Of a stretch of DNA of 15,112 nucleotides, positions 7,672 through 14,449 are shown piece after piece (position 1 is the stretch's first letter; each line of letters starts with the position of its first letter). The notes beneath the pieces are model-generated. The model made no database searches. It was not told the DNA's origin and worked only from the letters and a program-made list of their open reading frames with translations. Made by a program: the position numbers and the translations under genes. The stretch is from positions 1-15,112 of the forward strand of contig CAJGBV010000031.1 in the NCBI GenBank assembly GCA_904501755.1. Direction: 5' to 3'. The DNA is from Clostridiaceae bacterium. GTDB taxonomy: Bacteria; Bacillota; Clostridia; Oscillospirales; Acutalibacteraceae.

Positions 7672-8502
7672 GTGAGTGTTACGGAACGGGTTAAAGAAAT
7701 AGAAAGAAGTATTATTAAAAAATTCAGAAAGTCTATCTGGAACAAATTTTGCGGTGCCTTAAATGAATATCAGCTTATTAACGAGGGGGACAAGGTTGCG
7801 GTTTGTATTTCGGGTGGTAAAGACTCTGTAATACTTGCTAAATGTATTCAGGAACTCCACCGTCATTCAGAAATACCGTTTGAGGTTACATATATTTGTA
7901 TGGACCCCGGATACAGAGAGGATAACCGAAAGCTTCTTGAGGAGAATATTAAACTTTTAGAGCTACCTGTAGAAATTTTTGAAAGTTCTATATTTGATAT
8001 TGTTAATACCGTGGATGGCTCACCCTGTTATCTTTGTGCACGTATGAGAAGGGGAGCGCTTTATGCTAAGGCACAGTCGCTGGGCTGTAATAAGATAGCT
8101 CTCGGCCATCATTTTGATGATGTTATTGAAACCGTACTTATGAGTATGATGTATTCTTCTGAAATCAAGACCATGCTTCCGAAACTTCACAGCACTAATT
8201 TTGAAAATATGGAGCTTATTCGTCCTTTATACAAGGTTAAGGAAAAGGATATTATAGCCTGGGCTAACTACAATAAGCTTAATTTTTTACAGTGTGCATG
8301 TCGTTTTACCGAGGACAGCGAAATATATGAGGGGCTGTCAAAACGCAGAGAAATTAAAAATTTGATAAAGGATATTAAGAAAATAAACCCTGCAGTTGAT
8401 GACAATGTTTTCAGAAGTCTTCATAACGTTAATTTATCTCAGATTGTCGGTTGGCGTGATGCTGACAAAGGAGAGCTACATTCATTTTTAGAAAAATATT
8501 AA
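7672..8502 (+). CDS. ttcA: TtcA/TilS-like PP-loop ATPase, probable tRNA thiolation enzyme
   Basis: This N-type ATP pyrophosphatase resembles TtcA, which adenylates cytidine-32 of tRNAs and thiolates it using an Fe-S cluster. In numbering from GTG 7672 (276 residues), the PP-loop SGGKDS is at 47-52, the CYLC pair at C119/C122 before RMRRGALY, GHHFDD at 145-150, and a third cysteine site at C208/C210 (QCACRF). E. coli TtcA uses a CxxC plus one downstream Cys, so the cluster ligands look intact. Family is well supported, but Firmicutes members may modify a different base or substrate. The start is unclear. GAGGTGA (7669-7675) is a strong ribosome site, yet no ATG, GTG or TTG lies in frame 5-9 nt after it. 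The in-frame GTG at 7672 overlaps the site, and the codon at the right distance is ACG (7681-7683). GTG 7633 is inside the upstream terminator and is unlikely. Confidence 0.8.
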   Translation: MSVTERVKEIERSIIKKFRKSIWNKFCGALNEYQLINEGDKVAVCISGGKDSVILAKCIQELHRHSEIPFEVTYICMDPGYREDNRKLLEENIKLLELPVEIFESSIFDIVNTVDGSPCYLCARMRRGALYAKAQSLGCNKIALGHHFDDVIETVLMSMMYSSEIKTMLPKLHSTNFENMELIRPLYKVKEKDIIAWANYNKLNFLQCACRFTEDSEIYEGLSKRREIKNLIKDIKKINPAVDDNVFRSLHNVNLSQIVGWRDADKGELHSFLEKY

Positions 8503-8529
8503 ACCCGAAAAGCAAAGCTTTTCGGGTTT
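8501..8529. terminator. Bidirectional terminator between convergent genes
   Basis: A perfect 13-bp stem (8501-8513 with 8517-8529) closed by an AAA loop overlaps the TtcA-like stop codon and ends 5 bp before the ABC transporter stop. A/T-rich flanks on both sides supply U-rich tails in either direction, somewhat better on the - strand. It can serve both convergent genes. Confidence 0.88.
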
Positions 8530-8534
8530 AACTT

Positions 8535-11534
8535 TTATTCAGTTCTCAGTGCAACAACAGGGTCTTTCTTTGCAGCACTTCTTGAAGGGATAATACCTGC
8601 CAAAAGGGTGAGCAGTACACTGATAATTATAAGAGAAATAGCAACAGGTAAAGGAAGTATAGCAGTAAGGTTCCCAAGTCCTGTTAAGTGGTGTAATATT
8701 GCGTTTATGGGTATGCAAAGCAGGTATGTTACAACAACACCCAATAGGCCGGAACTAAAGCCGATAATAACTGTTTCTGCATTAAACATACTAGATACAT
8801 TCTTTTTGGATGCACCGATTGCACGCAGAATTCCAATTTCTTTGGTTCTTTCTTGAACCGAAATTAAGGTAATAACGCCAATCATTATTGAAGACACGAT
8901 AAGTGATACGGCAACAAAGGCGATTAAAACGTAGGTTATTGCATTAATGATTGTAGTTATAGAGGACATCATAATTCCCACATAATCTGTATAAGTTATT
9001 TTTTCAAGTTCTTCAACGTTTTCATTGTATTTTGCAATAACCTCTTCAATTAAATCTTTGTTTTCAAAGCTTGATGCGTACAGATTAATGGTGGAAGGAT
9101 TTTCTAAATCTATATAACCGAGTCTTACAAGATTCTGTTCGTATGTGCTGTCAGAAAATTCAAGAATTTCATCATGGTAAACTGCACATTGTTCAGTGGT
9201 GTAACTGTCCATTGCAGTATCAAGTGCAATGGATAATTGTGCAGAGCTCATTGGTTTAAGCTGTGCAGAAACCGATTGAGCATACTGCATTTTAATACGT
9301 TCGGTTATCATTTCTTTAAATAGTTCAGTCAGTTCTTCGTCACTCATATCGTCGATATATTTCTCTATATCAACAGAACTGTTACCCATTTGTTCCGATA
9401 AGGCCTGTGTCAAGGTTTGTGACATTTTTTCTCTGTCAATACCTTTCATAGCATCATTTACTGAAGTATCGAGAGTTTCCTGTGATGGAATACTCATTAT
9501 ACCGATATACGCTTCCGCTTTTTCCTTTTCAGAGAGCGATTCAATGTATTTTTTAAATTCCGCTTCCTTTTCTGCATCTGTCATTTCACCGGTACTATCT
9601 TTAAAGGGTAGAGCGGTGAAAATATCCTTTTCGGGATTATTAAGCTGTTCATTAAGAGCCGATGAGTCCTTTGATTTTTCGGCAATATATTCTGTGAGCA
9701 GGTGAGTGTAACCGATATTTGAGCCTGAAAGCATTGCGGAAACAGCATCCTCGTTGGGTCGTATAATTCCGACTACCTTAAGCGCAATTGCGTTATCATA
9801 CAAATATTTAAGTCCTGCTGATGTATTACGTAAATCGGTAAAAACTTCGTTTTCTTCATCATATACATAGCAGTCGCTGTTTAACACAGTTTTGAATTCC
9901 ATAGAGCAGATTTCTTCATAGCTCCAATTCTTTGACTCAAAGGTCAATTCGGTTTTATTTATCGCGGAGTCAATGATTTTCTCTATTTCTTCTTTTGACT
10001 CAAGACCCAAGGCGTAAAGTGTCATATCATCAAGCTCGTTGTTTTCATCGACTACAAGAATAATTTCGTTATATGCGGTAGGCCATGTGCCGTATATCAG
10101 GTCATATTGTTTAAAAATCATTTCATTTACAGGATTTCCATTTTCACCTGACAACATTTCCTGCCACAGACCCGGCATTGTACCGCTTCCCATCATACTC
10201 ATAATGTTGCCTGAACTGTTGGTATTGTTATACTCAATAGTATTACCCATAAATTTTCCAAGTAGGTCGGTCATAAGCTCATTTGAGTCAGATACGATAA
10301 TGTTGCCGTCGATATTTTTTGTATAAACAAGCATATCGGTGTTGTAAGTGTATTTAATGCCACTTATAGCATCGTTAAAATCGATACCTTCGCTTTCGAT
10401 ATTTTTCTGTTCTTCAATGTATTTTTTGAAGGCTCTTAGGTCGTTTTCTCGGCTCTCTATATTATTAAGGGCGTTAACCATATCGTAAAGTGCCGGTTTT
10501 TTGTAAACTGCATTCAATTCATGCTCACTGTGCGATGTTGCCTGACTAATAAACGTTTCCATAAGTGTGCCAATATCTGTGTGTTGCTGCTCTAAAGTTA
10601 GAGGATATGAAGATAGTGTATCTTCCTGCACTGTATTTATAAATGTAGTCATACCGTTTGAAACGGCAAAAATAAGAGCTATACCGATAATTCCTATACT
10701 TCCGGCAAATGATGTCAAAATTGTTCTGCCTTTTTTAGTAATAAGATTATTAAGCGAAAGAATGAATGAGGTTAAAAAAGACATCGACGGCTTTTTTTCT
10801 TTTTTCTTTTTGACACAGTTTTCTGCACCACTGATGTTTTCAGCAAATTCCTCCACAAGTGGAGGATTACTGTCAGAAGTAATAACTCCGTCCAACATTC
10901 TAACAATTCTTGTGGAATATTTTTCAGCAAGCTCAGGGTTATGTGTAACCATTATAACAAGACGTTCTTTTGAAATCTCTTTAAGGATTTCCATTACAGC
11001 TACACTTGTTTCGCTGTCCAATGCACCCGTGGGCTCATCGGCAAGAATAATATCAGGGTTATTGACAATAGCTCTTGCAATAGCGACACGCTGCATTTGT
11101 CCACCTGATAATTCACTTGGTTTTTTTCTGAGTTGCTCGGCAAGACCTACTGATTCTAAGGCCTTTTTGGCTCTTTCACGTCGCTCTTGCTTAGTGACAC
11201 CCGAAAGGGTAAGAGCTAACTCAACGTTATGCAAAACTGACTGATGTGGAATGAGGTTATAGCTTTGAAAAACAAAGCCTATGGAATGATTTCTGTAGGT
11301 GTCCCAATCTCTGTCTTTATAATCCTTAGTTGACCTGTCATTAATAATAAGGTCGCCATCACTATATTTGTCAAGACCGCCGATAATATTAAGCATTGTG
11401 GTTTTACCGCAACCTGAGGGTCCGAGTATTGACACAAATTCACTTTTTCTGAAAGTAAGGTCGATACCCTTTAGTGCATTTACGGTGAGGTTACCTGTGA
11501 TATAATCTTTTTTGATGTTTTTTAGTTCTAACAT
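8535..11534 (-). CDS. Fused MacB/FtsX-type ABC transporter (ATPase plus permease)
   Basis: One 999-residue chain joins an ATPase to a permease. The N-terminal ATPase (about 1-225) is LolD/MacB-like: Walker A GPSGCGKTT (38-46), a Q-loop in FVFQSYNLIP, signature LSGGQMQRVAIARA (142-155), Walker B IILADEPTGALD (162-173) and switch His in VTHNPE (H198). A Lys-rich linker leads to the first membrane helix (about 272-294). Then comes an extracytoplasmic region of roughly 540 residues, acidic and rich in Glu and Ser, with coiled-coil-like EKE stretches. The C-terminal FtsX domain (last about 160 residues) has three helices and the hallmark QERTKEIGILRAIGASKKNV. Such type VII mechanotransmission transporters handle peptides, antibiotics or lipoproteins; cargo is unknown here. 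The start is the ATG at 11532-11534 with AGGA 8 nt upstream; the open frame reaches 11591 but without a ribosome site. No clear promoter lies in the 92 bp after the serine dehydratase gene, so read-through from it is possible. Confidence 0.92.
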   Translation of the reverse strand: MLELKNIKKDYITGNLTVNALKGIDLTFRKSEFVSILGPSGCGKTTMLNIIGGLDKYSDGDLIINDRSTKDYKDRDWDTYRNHSIGFVFQSYNLIPHQSVLHNVELALTLSGVTKQERRERAKKALESVGLAEQLRKKPSELSGGQMQRVAIARAIVNNPDIILADEPTGALDSETSVAVMEILKEISKERLVIMVTHNPELAEKYSTRIVRMLDGVITSDSNPPLVEEFAENISGAENCVKKKKEKKPSMSFLTSFILSLNNLITKKGRTILTSFAGSIGIIGIALIFAVSNGMTTFINTVQEDTLSSYPLTLEQQHTDIGTLMETFISQATSHSEHELNAVYKKPALYDMVNALNNIESRENDLRAFKKYIEEQKNIESEGIDFNDAISGIKYTYNTDMLVYTKNIDGNIIVSDSNELMTDLLGKFMGNTIEYNNTNSSGNIMSMMGSGTMPGLWQEMLSGENGNPVNEMIFKQYDLIYGTWPTAYNEIILVVDENNELDDMTLYALGLESKEEIEKIIDSAINKTELTFESKNWSYEEICSMEFKTVLNSDCYVYDEENEVFTDLRNTSAGLKYLYDNAIALKVVGIIRPNEDAVSAMLSGSNIGYTHLLTEYIAEKSKDSSALNEQLNNPEKDIFTALPFKDSTGEMTDAEKEAEFKKYIESLSEKEKAEAYIGIMSIPSQETLDTSVNDAMKGIDREKMSQTLTQALSEQMGNSSVDIEKYIDDMSDEELTELFKEMITERIKMQYAQSVSAQLKPMSSAQLSIALDTAMDSYTTEQCAVYHDEILEFSDSTYEQNLVRLGYIDLENPSTINLYASSFENKDLIEEVIAKYNENVEELEKITYTDYVGIMMSSITTIINAITYVLIAFVAVSLIVSSIMIGVITLISVQERTKEIGILRAIGASKKNVSSMFNAETVIIGFSSGLLGVVVTYLLCIPINAILHHLTGLGNLTAILPLPVAISLIIISVLLTLLAGIIPSRSAAKKDPVVALRTE

Positions 11535-11626
11535 CTTCAAGTTCCTTTCGTTGATTGTTATAGGAAATATTTTACATAAATTTTTTACCAAACTTACATT
11601 ATTGTATTAAAAAAATGTGTATACTG

Positions 11627-12826
11627 CTATTCGAAGAATGTTGTTGCAAGACCGCCCTCAGCGGTTTCTTTGTACTTTTGGTTCATATCAAGTCCTGTTT
11701 TATACATTGTTTTAATAACTGTATCAAAGGAAATTCTACGTGTGCCTCTAAGGAACTGGGAAAGATTTACAGCGTTTATTGCTCTCATAGCAGCAACAGC
11801 ATTTCTTTCTATACATGGAATCTGCACAAGTCCGCAAATTGGATCACATGTAAGACCGAGATGATGTTCCATTGCAATTTCAGCAGCATATTCTATCTGT
11901 TCTATATCCATTTCATAAAGCTCACAAAGAGCTGCAGAAGCCATAGAACAGGCGCTTCCAACCTCAGCCTGACACCCGCATTCGGCACCGCTTACCGACG
12001 CATTTGCTTTTATAATGTTACCAATAAGACCGCCTACTGCTAAGGCACGGACAATATCGTCATCAGAAAATCCTTTTTTCTTCTGAGTGTAAAGCAGTAC
12101 GGCAGGCATTATTCCTGCAGAACCGCAGGTGGGGGCAGTTACTACATTTCCTGCACTTGCGTTTTGTTCTGCAACCGCAAAAGCATAAGAACAGGTGATT
12201 CTGTTTTCTTTGGTTTCGCTTGTTTCATCAAAGTGTTTCTGACCGAAAAGATGTCCTGCTTTTCGCTGTAGTTCTAACGAACCGGGAATTGTACCAATAG
12301 TTTTTAGGCCTGTTTCAATACACTCTTTCATTTTATCCCAAATAAATGCAAGATAATCAAAGGTTTCGCTTGGTTCAATATCCTTTATATAATCATATAA
12401 AGAAATATTTTTGTTATTACAATATTCCTTTATTTCGGTAAAGGTAGTGTGGGGATATATATGGGGAAGAGGGTGGCTTTTTTCACCGATGATATGAATA
12501 TCACCGCCGCCTATACTAAGAATTCTCATACTGTCAACGATTTCTCCGTTTTTAAAAGCAGTAAAATCCATAGTATTTGGGTGTGGAATATCTGTGTTTT
12601 TAGTATCAAAGATTATTTCGCAGTTTCTCTTTTCAAATACCTCATTTATTACAAAATCCGTTAAATGTCCTTTACCTGTTTTAGCAAGCGAACCATACAA
12701 AATAACAACAAATTTGTCGGCATCTGTGTTTTTGTCACGAAACATAATTGCGGCCTTTTCGGGCCCCATTGTATGAGAACTCGATGGACCTCTGCCGTAT
12801 TTATAAATATCGCATATAGTTTTCAT
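11627..12826 (-). CDS. sdaA: L-serine ammonia-lyase (serine dehydratase), iron-sulfur type, single chain
   Basis: This cytosolic enzyme deaminates L-serine to pyruvate and ammonia with an oxygen-sensitive [4Fe-4S] cluster. The 399-residue protein joins in one chain the beta-domain (SSSHTMGP at 15-22) and the catalytic alpha-domain (SAGNVVTAPTCGSAGIMP, 224-241). Spacing to the structurally known family places the cluster ligands at C285 (GCQAEVGSAC), C327 (LTCDP) and C338 (VQIPCIERN); all are present. Many Firmicutes use separate SdaAA and SdaAB chains, whereas this one has the fused form typical of Proteobacteria but about 55 residues shorter. It ends in GGLATTFFE close to the stop. The ATG at 12826 follows GAGGT by 7-8 nt and a good promoter lies 30 bp further out. 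No convincing terminator is seen before the ABC transporter gene 92 bp downstream. Confidence 0.95.
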   Translation of the reverse strand: MKTICDIYKYGRGPSSSHTMGPEKAAIMFRDKNTDADKFVVILYGSLAKTGKGHLTDFVINEVFEKRNCEIIFDTKNTDIPHPNTMDFTAFKNGEIVDSMRILSIGGGDIHIIGEKSHPLPHIYPHTTFTEIKEYCNNKNISLYDYIKDIEPSETFDYLAFIWDKMKECIETGLKTIGTIPGSLELQRKAGHLFGQKHFDETSETKENRITCSYAFAVAEQNASAGNVVTAPTCGSAGIMPAVLLYTQKKKGFSDDDIVRALAVGGLIGNIIKANASVSGAECGCQAEVGSACSMASAALCELYEMDIEQIEYAAEIAMEHHLGLTCDPICGLVQIPCIERNAVAAMRAINAVNLSQFLRGTRRISFDTVIKTMYKTGLDMNQKYKETAEGGLATTFFE

Positions 12827-12855
12827 AGATTATACCTCACATATATGTTAAATAT

Positions 12856-12884
12856 AATATACCACTTTTTTACAAATATGTAAA
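12856..12884 (-). promoter_or_regulatory. Promoter of sdaA
   Basis: On the - strand, TTTACA (12879-12884), a 17-bp spacer and TATATT (12856-12861) with an extended TGG before the -10. The leader of about 24 nt contains the GAGGT ribosome site. Confidence 0.7.
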
Positions 12885-12983
12885 CTTTTACTTATCACCT
12901 CTTACCTTTTACTTCCCAAAAATCCTCTTTACAAAAGCGTAGAGAAAAGTGAAGAGTGAAAAGTGAAGAGTGAAAAAGTAAAA
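12885..12983. repeat. Degenerate long inverted repeat with 14-bp tandem units
   Basis: The 14-mer GTGAAGAGTGAAAA occurs twice in exact tandem (12949-12962, 12963-12976), with a partial copy before it. The reverse complement of this purine-rich arm (about 12951-12983) matches the pyrimidine-rich arm 12885-12916 imperfectly over about 32 bp, so the region could form a long hairpin. AAAAATCCTC in the centre (12918-12927) is also inverted at 13001-13010. The layout resembles a decayed MITE-like or dispersed intergenic repeat. No terminal duplication of the target site could be recognised. Confidence 0.5.
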
Positions 12984-13010
12984 TCCCCATTCTTACGAAC
13001 GAGGATTTTT
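12980..13010 (+). terminator. Terminator-like hairpin with no obvious upstream gene
   Basis: A 13-bp stem with two mismatches (12980-12992 with 12997-13009) closed by a TTAC loop is followed by a T run on the + strand. On the - strand it is also followed by a T-rich stretch. No gene ends into it from the left, since sdaA is transcribed away. It may be a leftover from a lost gene or part of the adjacent repeat. Confidence 0.45.
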
Positions 13011-13116
13011 GGTGCGGTTGTTCTTAACGGATTCGAGAAACTAAACTTAAATTAACCGACAATCACACATATATTCTTACCATGTTAAATATGTAGTGTC
13101 GAATTTTTAAAATATT

Positions 13117-13144
13117 CGTATATACAATAAAAGCGTATATACAA
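13117..13144. repeat. Two copies of CGTATATACAA with 17-bp period
   Basis: CGTATATACAA occurs at 13117-13127 and again at 13134-13144. Each copy contains the palindrome GTATATAC. The pair lies about 60-90 bp upstream of the predicted start of transcription of the DUF2971 gene, a position suited to a regulator binding site. Confidence 0.45.
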
Positions 13145-13169
13145 ACATTAGCTGAAAACAACTGCCCAC

Positions 13170-13198
13170 TTGATGTCGCTTTATTTGTGTAGTATAAT
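13170..13198 (+). promoter_or_regulatory. Promoter of the DUF2971 gene
   Basis: TTGATG (13170-13175), a 17-bp spacer and a perfect TATAAT (13193-13198). The predicted transcript starts near 13205 with a leader of about 38 nt that includes AAGGG before the ATG. Confidence 0.7.
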
Positions 13199-13242
13199 AT
13201 TTGTCGAAAAAGGAAGAAACCAAATAGGTTAGAAGGGTGTTT

Positions 13243-14232
13243 ATGTTTAATTATCATTCAAATTACATTTATAATTATCGACAAGACGGTATTAACCTCA
13301 CAAAGGAAGAAAGTATTGTTTATCATTATACCTCTCCTGAAGGTTTTTTAGGTATTTTAACAAGTCAAAATGTTCGTTTTACAGATATTAAATATATGAA
13401 CGATCGTTCAGAAGGAGTTTACTTTGTAAAACTCTTATTGGATTATATTGATAAAAACAAAAACGAGTATCCATCTGCTGCGGAAGTTATAAATCGGTTA
13501 TTAGGAGAAAACAATTTAGAAGAAATAAAAACGCTAAAAGCTACTAATATTAAGTATCGATTAACGGAAGGTAAAATTGAACCAGCTCGCGCATTCTTGT
13601 TTTGCACATGTGTTGATGCAGATTCGTTAAATATGTGGAATTATTATGTAAAAAACGGCTCTTATCAAGGGTATAATATAGGGTTTCGTGTTGATGCCTT
13701 TTTAGAAACTATTGCAAAAATGTTCCCAGAAAACAATAATATTTCAATTTACTATGGAAAAGTTTTATATACGCTTAAACAACAACAAGAAGAAATCAAG
13801 AATTTGTTACAAACAATTGAAGATGCTGCAAATGATAACTCGTTACTCAATTATGCTAAATCTAATGCCCTTGAGTTGTATTTGAAACGTTACATAGACC
13901 TATATGGGGTGTTTTATAAGCATCACAAATTCGCAGGAGAGCAAGAGTTTCGATTTGTTATCGAATTTGATTATGAATTTAGCAATAGAGCCATTCTTGA
14001 TTTTCGCGACTGGATTGATAGTTCAAAAACCATTACTGAAGATTTCTGCATAAAAAATGGTATAATTACCCCATTTTTAAATGTTCCATTTGACAAAAAA
14101 ACAATATCTCGCGTATATATATCACCAATGACTGAGTTTGCAATTGCGAAACGAAGCATCAAAGAAATAATATATAAAAAAGGATACCGAGTATTTCCTG
14201 TCCATCAATCTAAAATACCAATAAGATATTAA
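13243..14232 (+). CDS. DUF2971 family protein, unknown function
   Basis: This 329-residue soluble protein matches the DUF2971 pattern. The N-terminus has YHYTSPEGFLGIL (27-39), then RFTDIKYMNDRSEG (45-58), the central LFCTCVDADSLNMWNYYV (119-136) and YKHHKFAGEQEFRFV (225-239), with a short C-terminal strand region. There is no signal peptide or membrane helix. The biochemical activity is not established; members occur often in mobile and defence-related neighbourhoods. The early His in a Y-H-Y-T strand and the later conserved Glu in GEQEFRF recall ADP-ribosyltransferase-like folds, which is only an inference. The ATG at 13243 is 6 nt after AAGG (13233-13236); a GTG at 13237 is in frame but overlaps that site. 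The gene has its own promoter and a strong terminator, and is much more AT-rich than the housekeeping genes to its left, consistent with transfer. Confidence 0.82.
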   Translation: MFNYHSNYIYNYRQDGINLTKEESIVYHYTSPEGFLGILTSQNVRFTDIKYMNDRSEGVYFVKLLLDYIDKNKNEYPSAAEVINRLLGENNLEEIKTLKATNIKYRLTEGKIEPARAFLFCTCVDADSLNMWNYYVKNGSYQGYNIGFRVDAFLETIAKMFPENNNISIYYGKVLYTLKQQQEEIKNLLQTIEDAANDNSLLNYAKSNALELYLKRYIDLYGVFYKHHKFAGEQEFRFVIEFDYEFSNRAILDFRDWIDSSKTITEDFCIKNGIITPFLNVPFDKKTISRVYISPMTEFAIAKRSIKEIIYKKGYRVFPVHQSKIPIRY

Positions 14233-14270
14233 AAGGAACCTCTGCAACTAATTTTGCAGAGGTTCCTTTT
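14231..14270 (+). terminator. Strong terminator of the DUF2971 gene
   Basis: A perfect 17-bp stem (14231-14247 with 14254-14270) with a 6-nt loop, ending in TTTT and starting in AAAA, overlaps the stop codon. It can act in either direction. It separates this gene from the ATPase gene downstream. Confidence 0.88.
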
Positions 14271-14386
14271 AAACTAGCTAGTAAAAACATATATTTTAGA
14301 CAAACAATTATTTATCGTATTTTTTATTGTAAATGCAAAAGAGACGATAAAAATACATCCAAATGAGATTATTTCTCAATTAGATG

Positions 14387-14414
14387 TTGACTTTTTAGAA
14401 AAAGCGTATATAAT
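14387..14414 (+). promoter_or_regulatory. Promoter of the AAA ATPase gene
   Basis: TTGACT (14387-14392), a 16-bp spacer and a perfect TATAAT (14409-14414) are close to consensus. Transcription would start near 14421, with AGGAG at 14435-14439 before the ATG. The gene therefore need not depend on the DUF2971 transcript. Confidence 0.75.
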
Positions 14415-14449
14415 ATATAGTGTAAAGGTAGAAAAGGAGAAATTGAATT

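Larger units (their letters stand above)
12827..13242. other. 416-bp intergenic gap with promoters, repeats and hairpins
   Basis: No convincing gene is seen here. From left to right it holds the outward promoter of sdaA, a degenerate long inverted repeat containing two 14-bp tandem units, a terminator-like hairpin, an unassigned stretch (about 13018-13100), a double CGTATATACAA site and the promoter of the DUF2971 gene. It marks the change from ordinary chromosomal genes on the left to AT-rich accessory genes on the right. A 64-codon - strand frame across 13063-13257 has no ribosome site or recognisable motif and overlaps the DUF2971 start. Confidence 0.7.

Noticed and set aside
10567..11244. 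A long + strand open frame of 225 codons opposite the ABC transporter gene.
   Set aside because: It mirrors the conserved ATPase coding frame on the other strand, with no recognisable domain and no ribosome site; it is a shadow.
11535..11626. Possible separate promoter for the ABC transporter gene, with TAAAAT or TATAAC as -10 candidates.
   Set aside because: Neither has a recognisable -35 at 16-18 bp, so I did not annotate one.
12949..12976. Tandem 14-bp repeats as a possible CRISPR remnant.
   Set aside because: The units are contiguous with no spacers, too short for a CRISPR repeat, and no cas gene is present.
13010..13037. CCGCACCA on the - strand followed by a hairpin, with CTCGAATCC further up, looks like the 3' end of a tRNA gene and thus an integration site.
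   Set aside because: The spacing from the T-loop-like segment to CCA is 5 nt too long, the T-stem does not pair and no other tRNA arm is visible. At most it is a scar.
13063..13257. A 64-codon - strand frame in the gap before the DUF2971 gene.
   Set aside because: There is no ribosome site or known motif, and it crosses the promoter and start of the DUF2971 gene.
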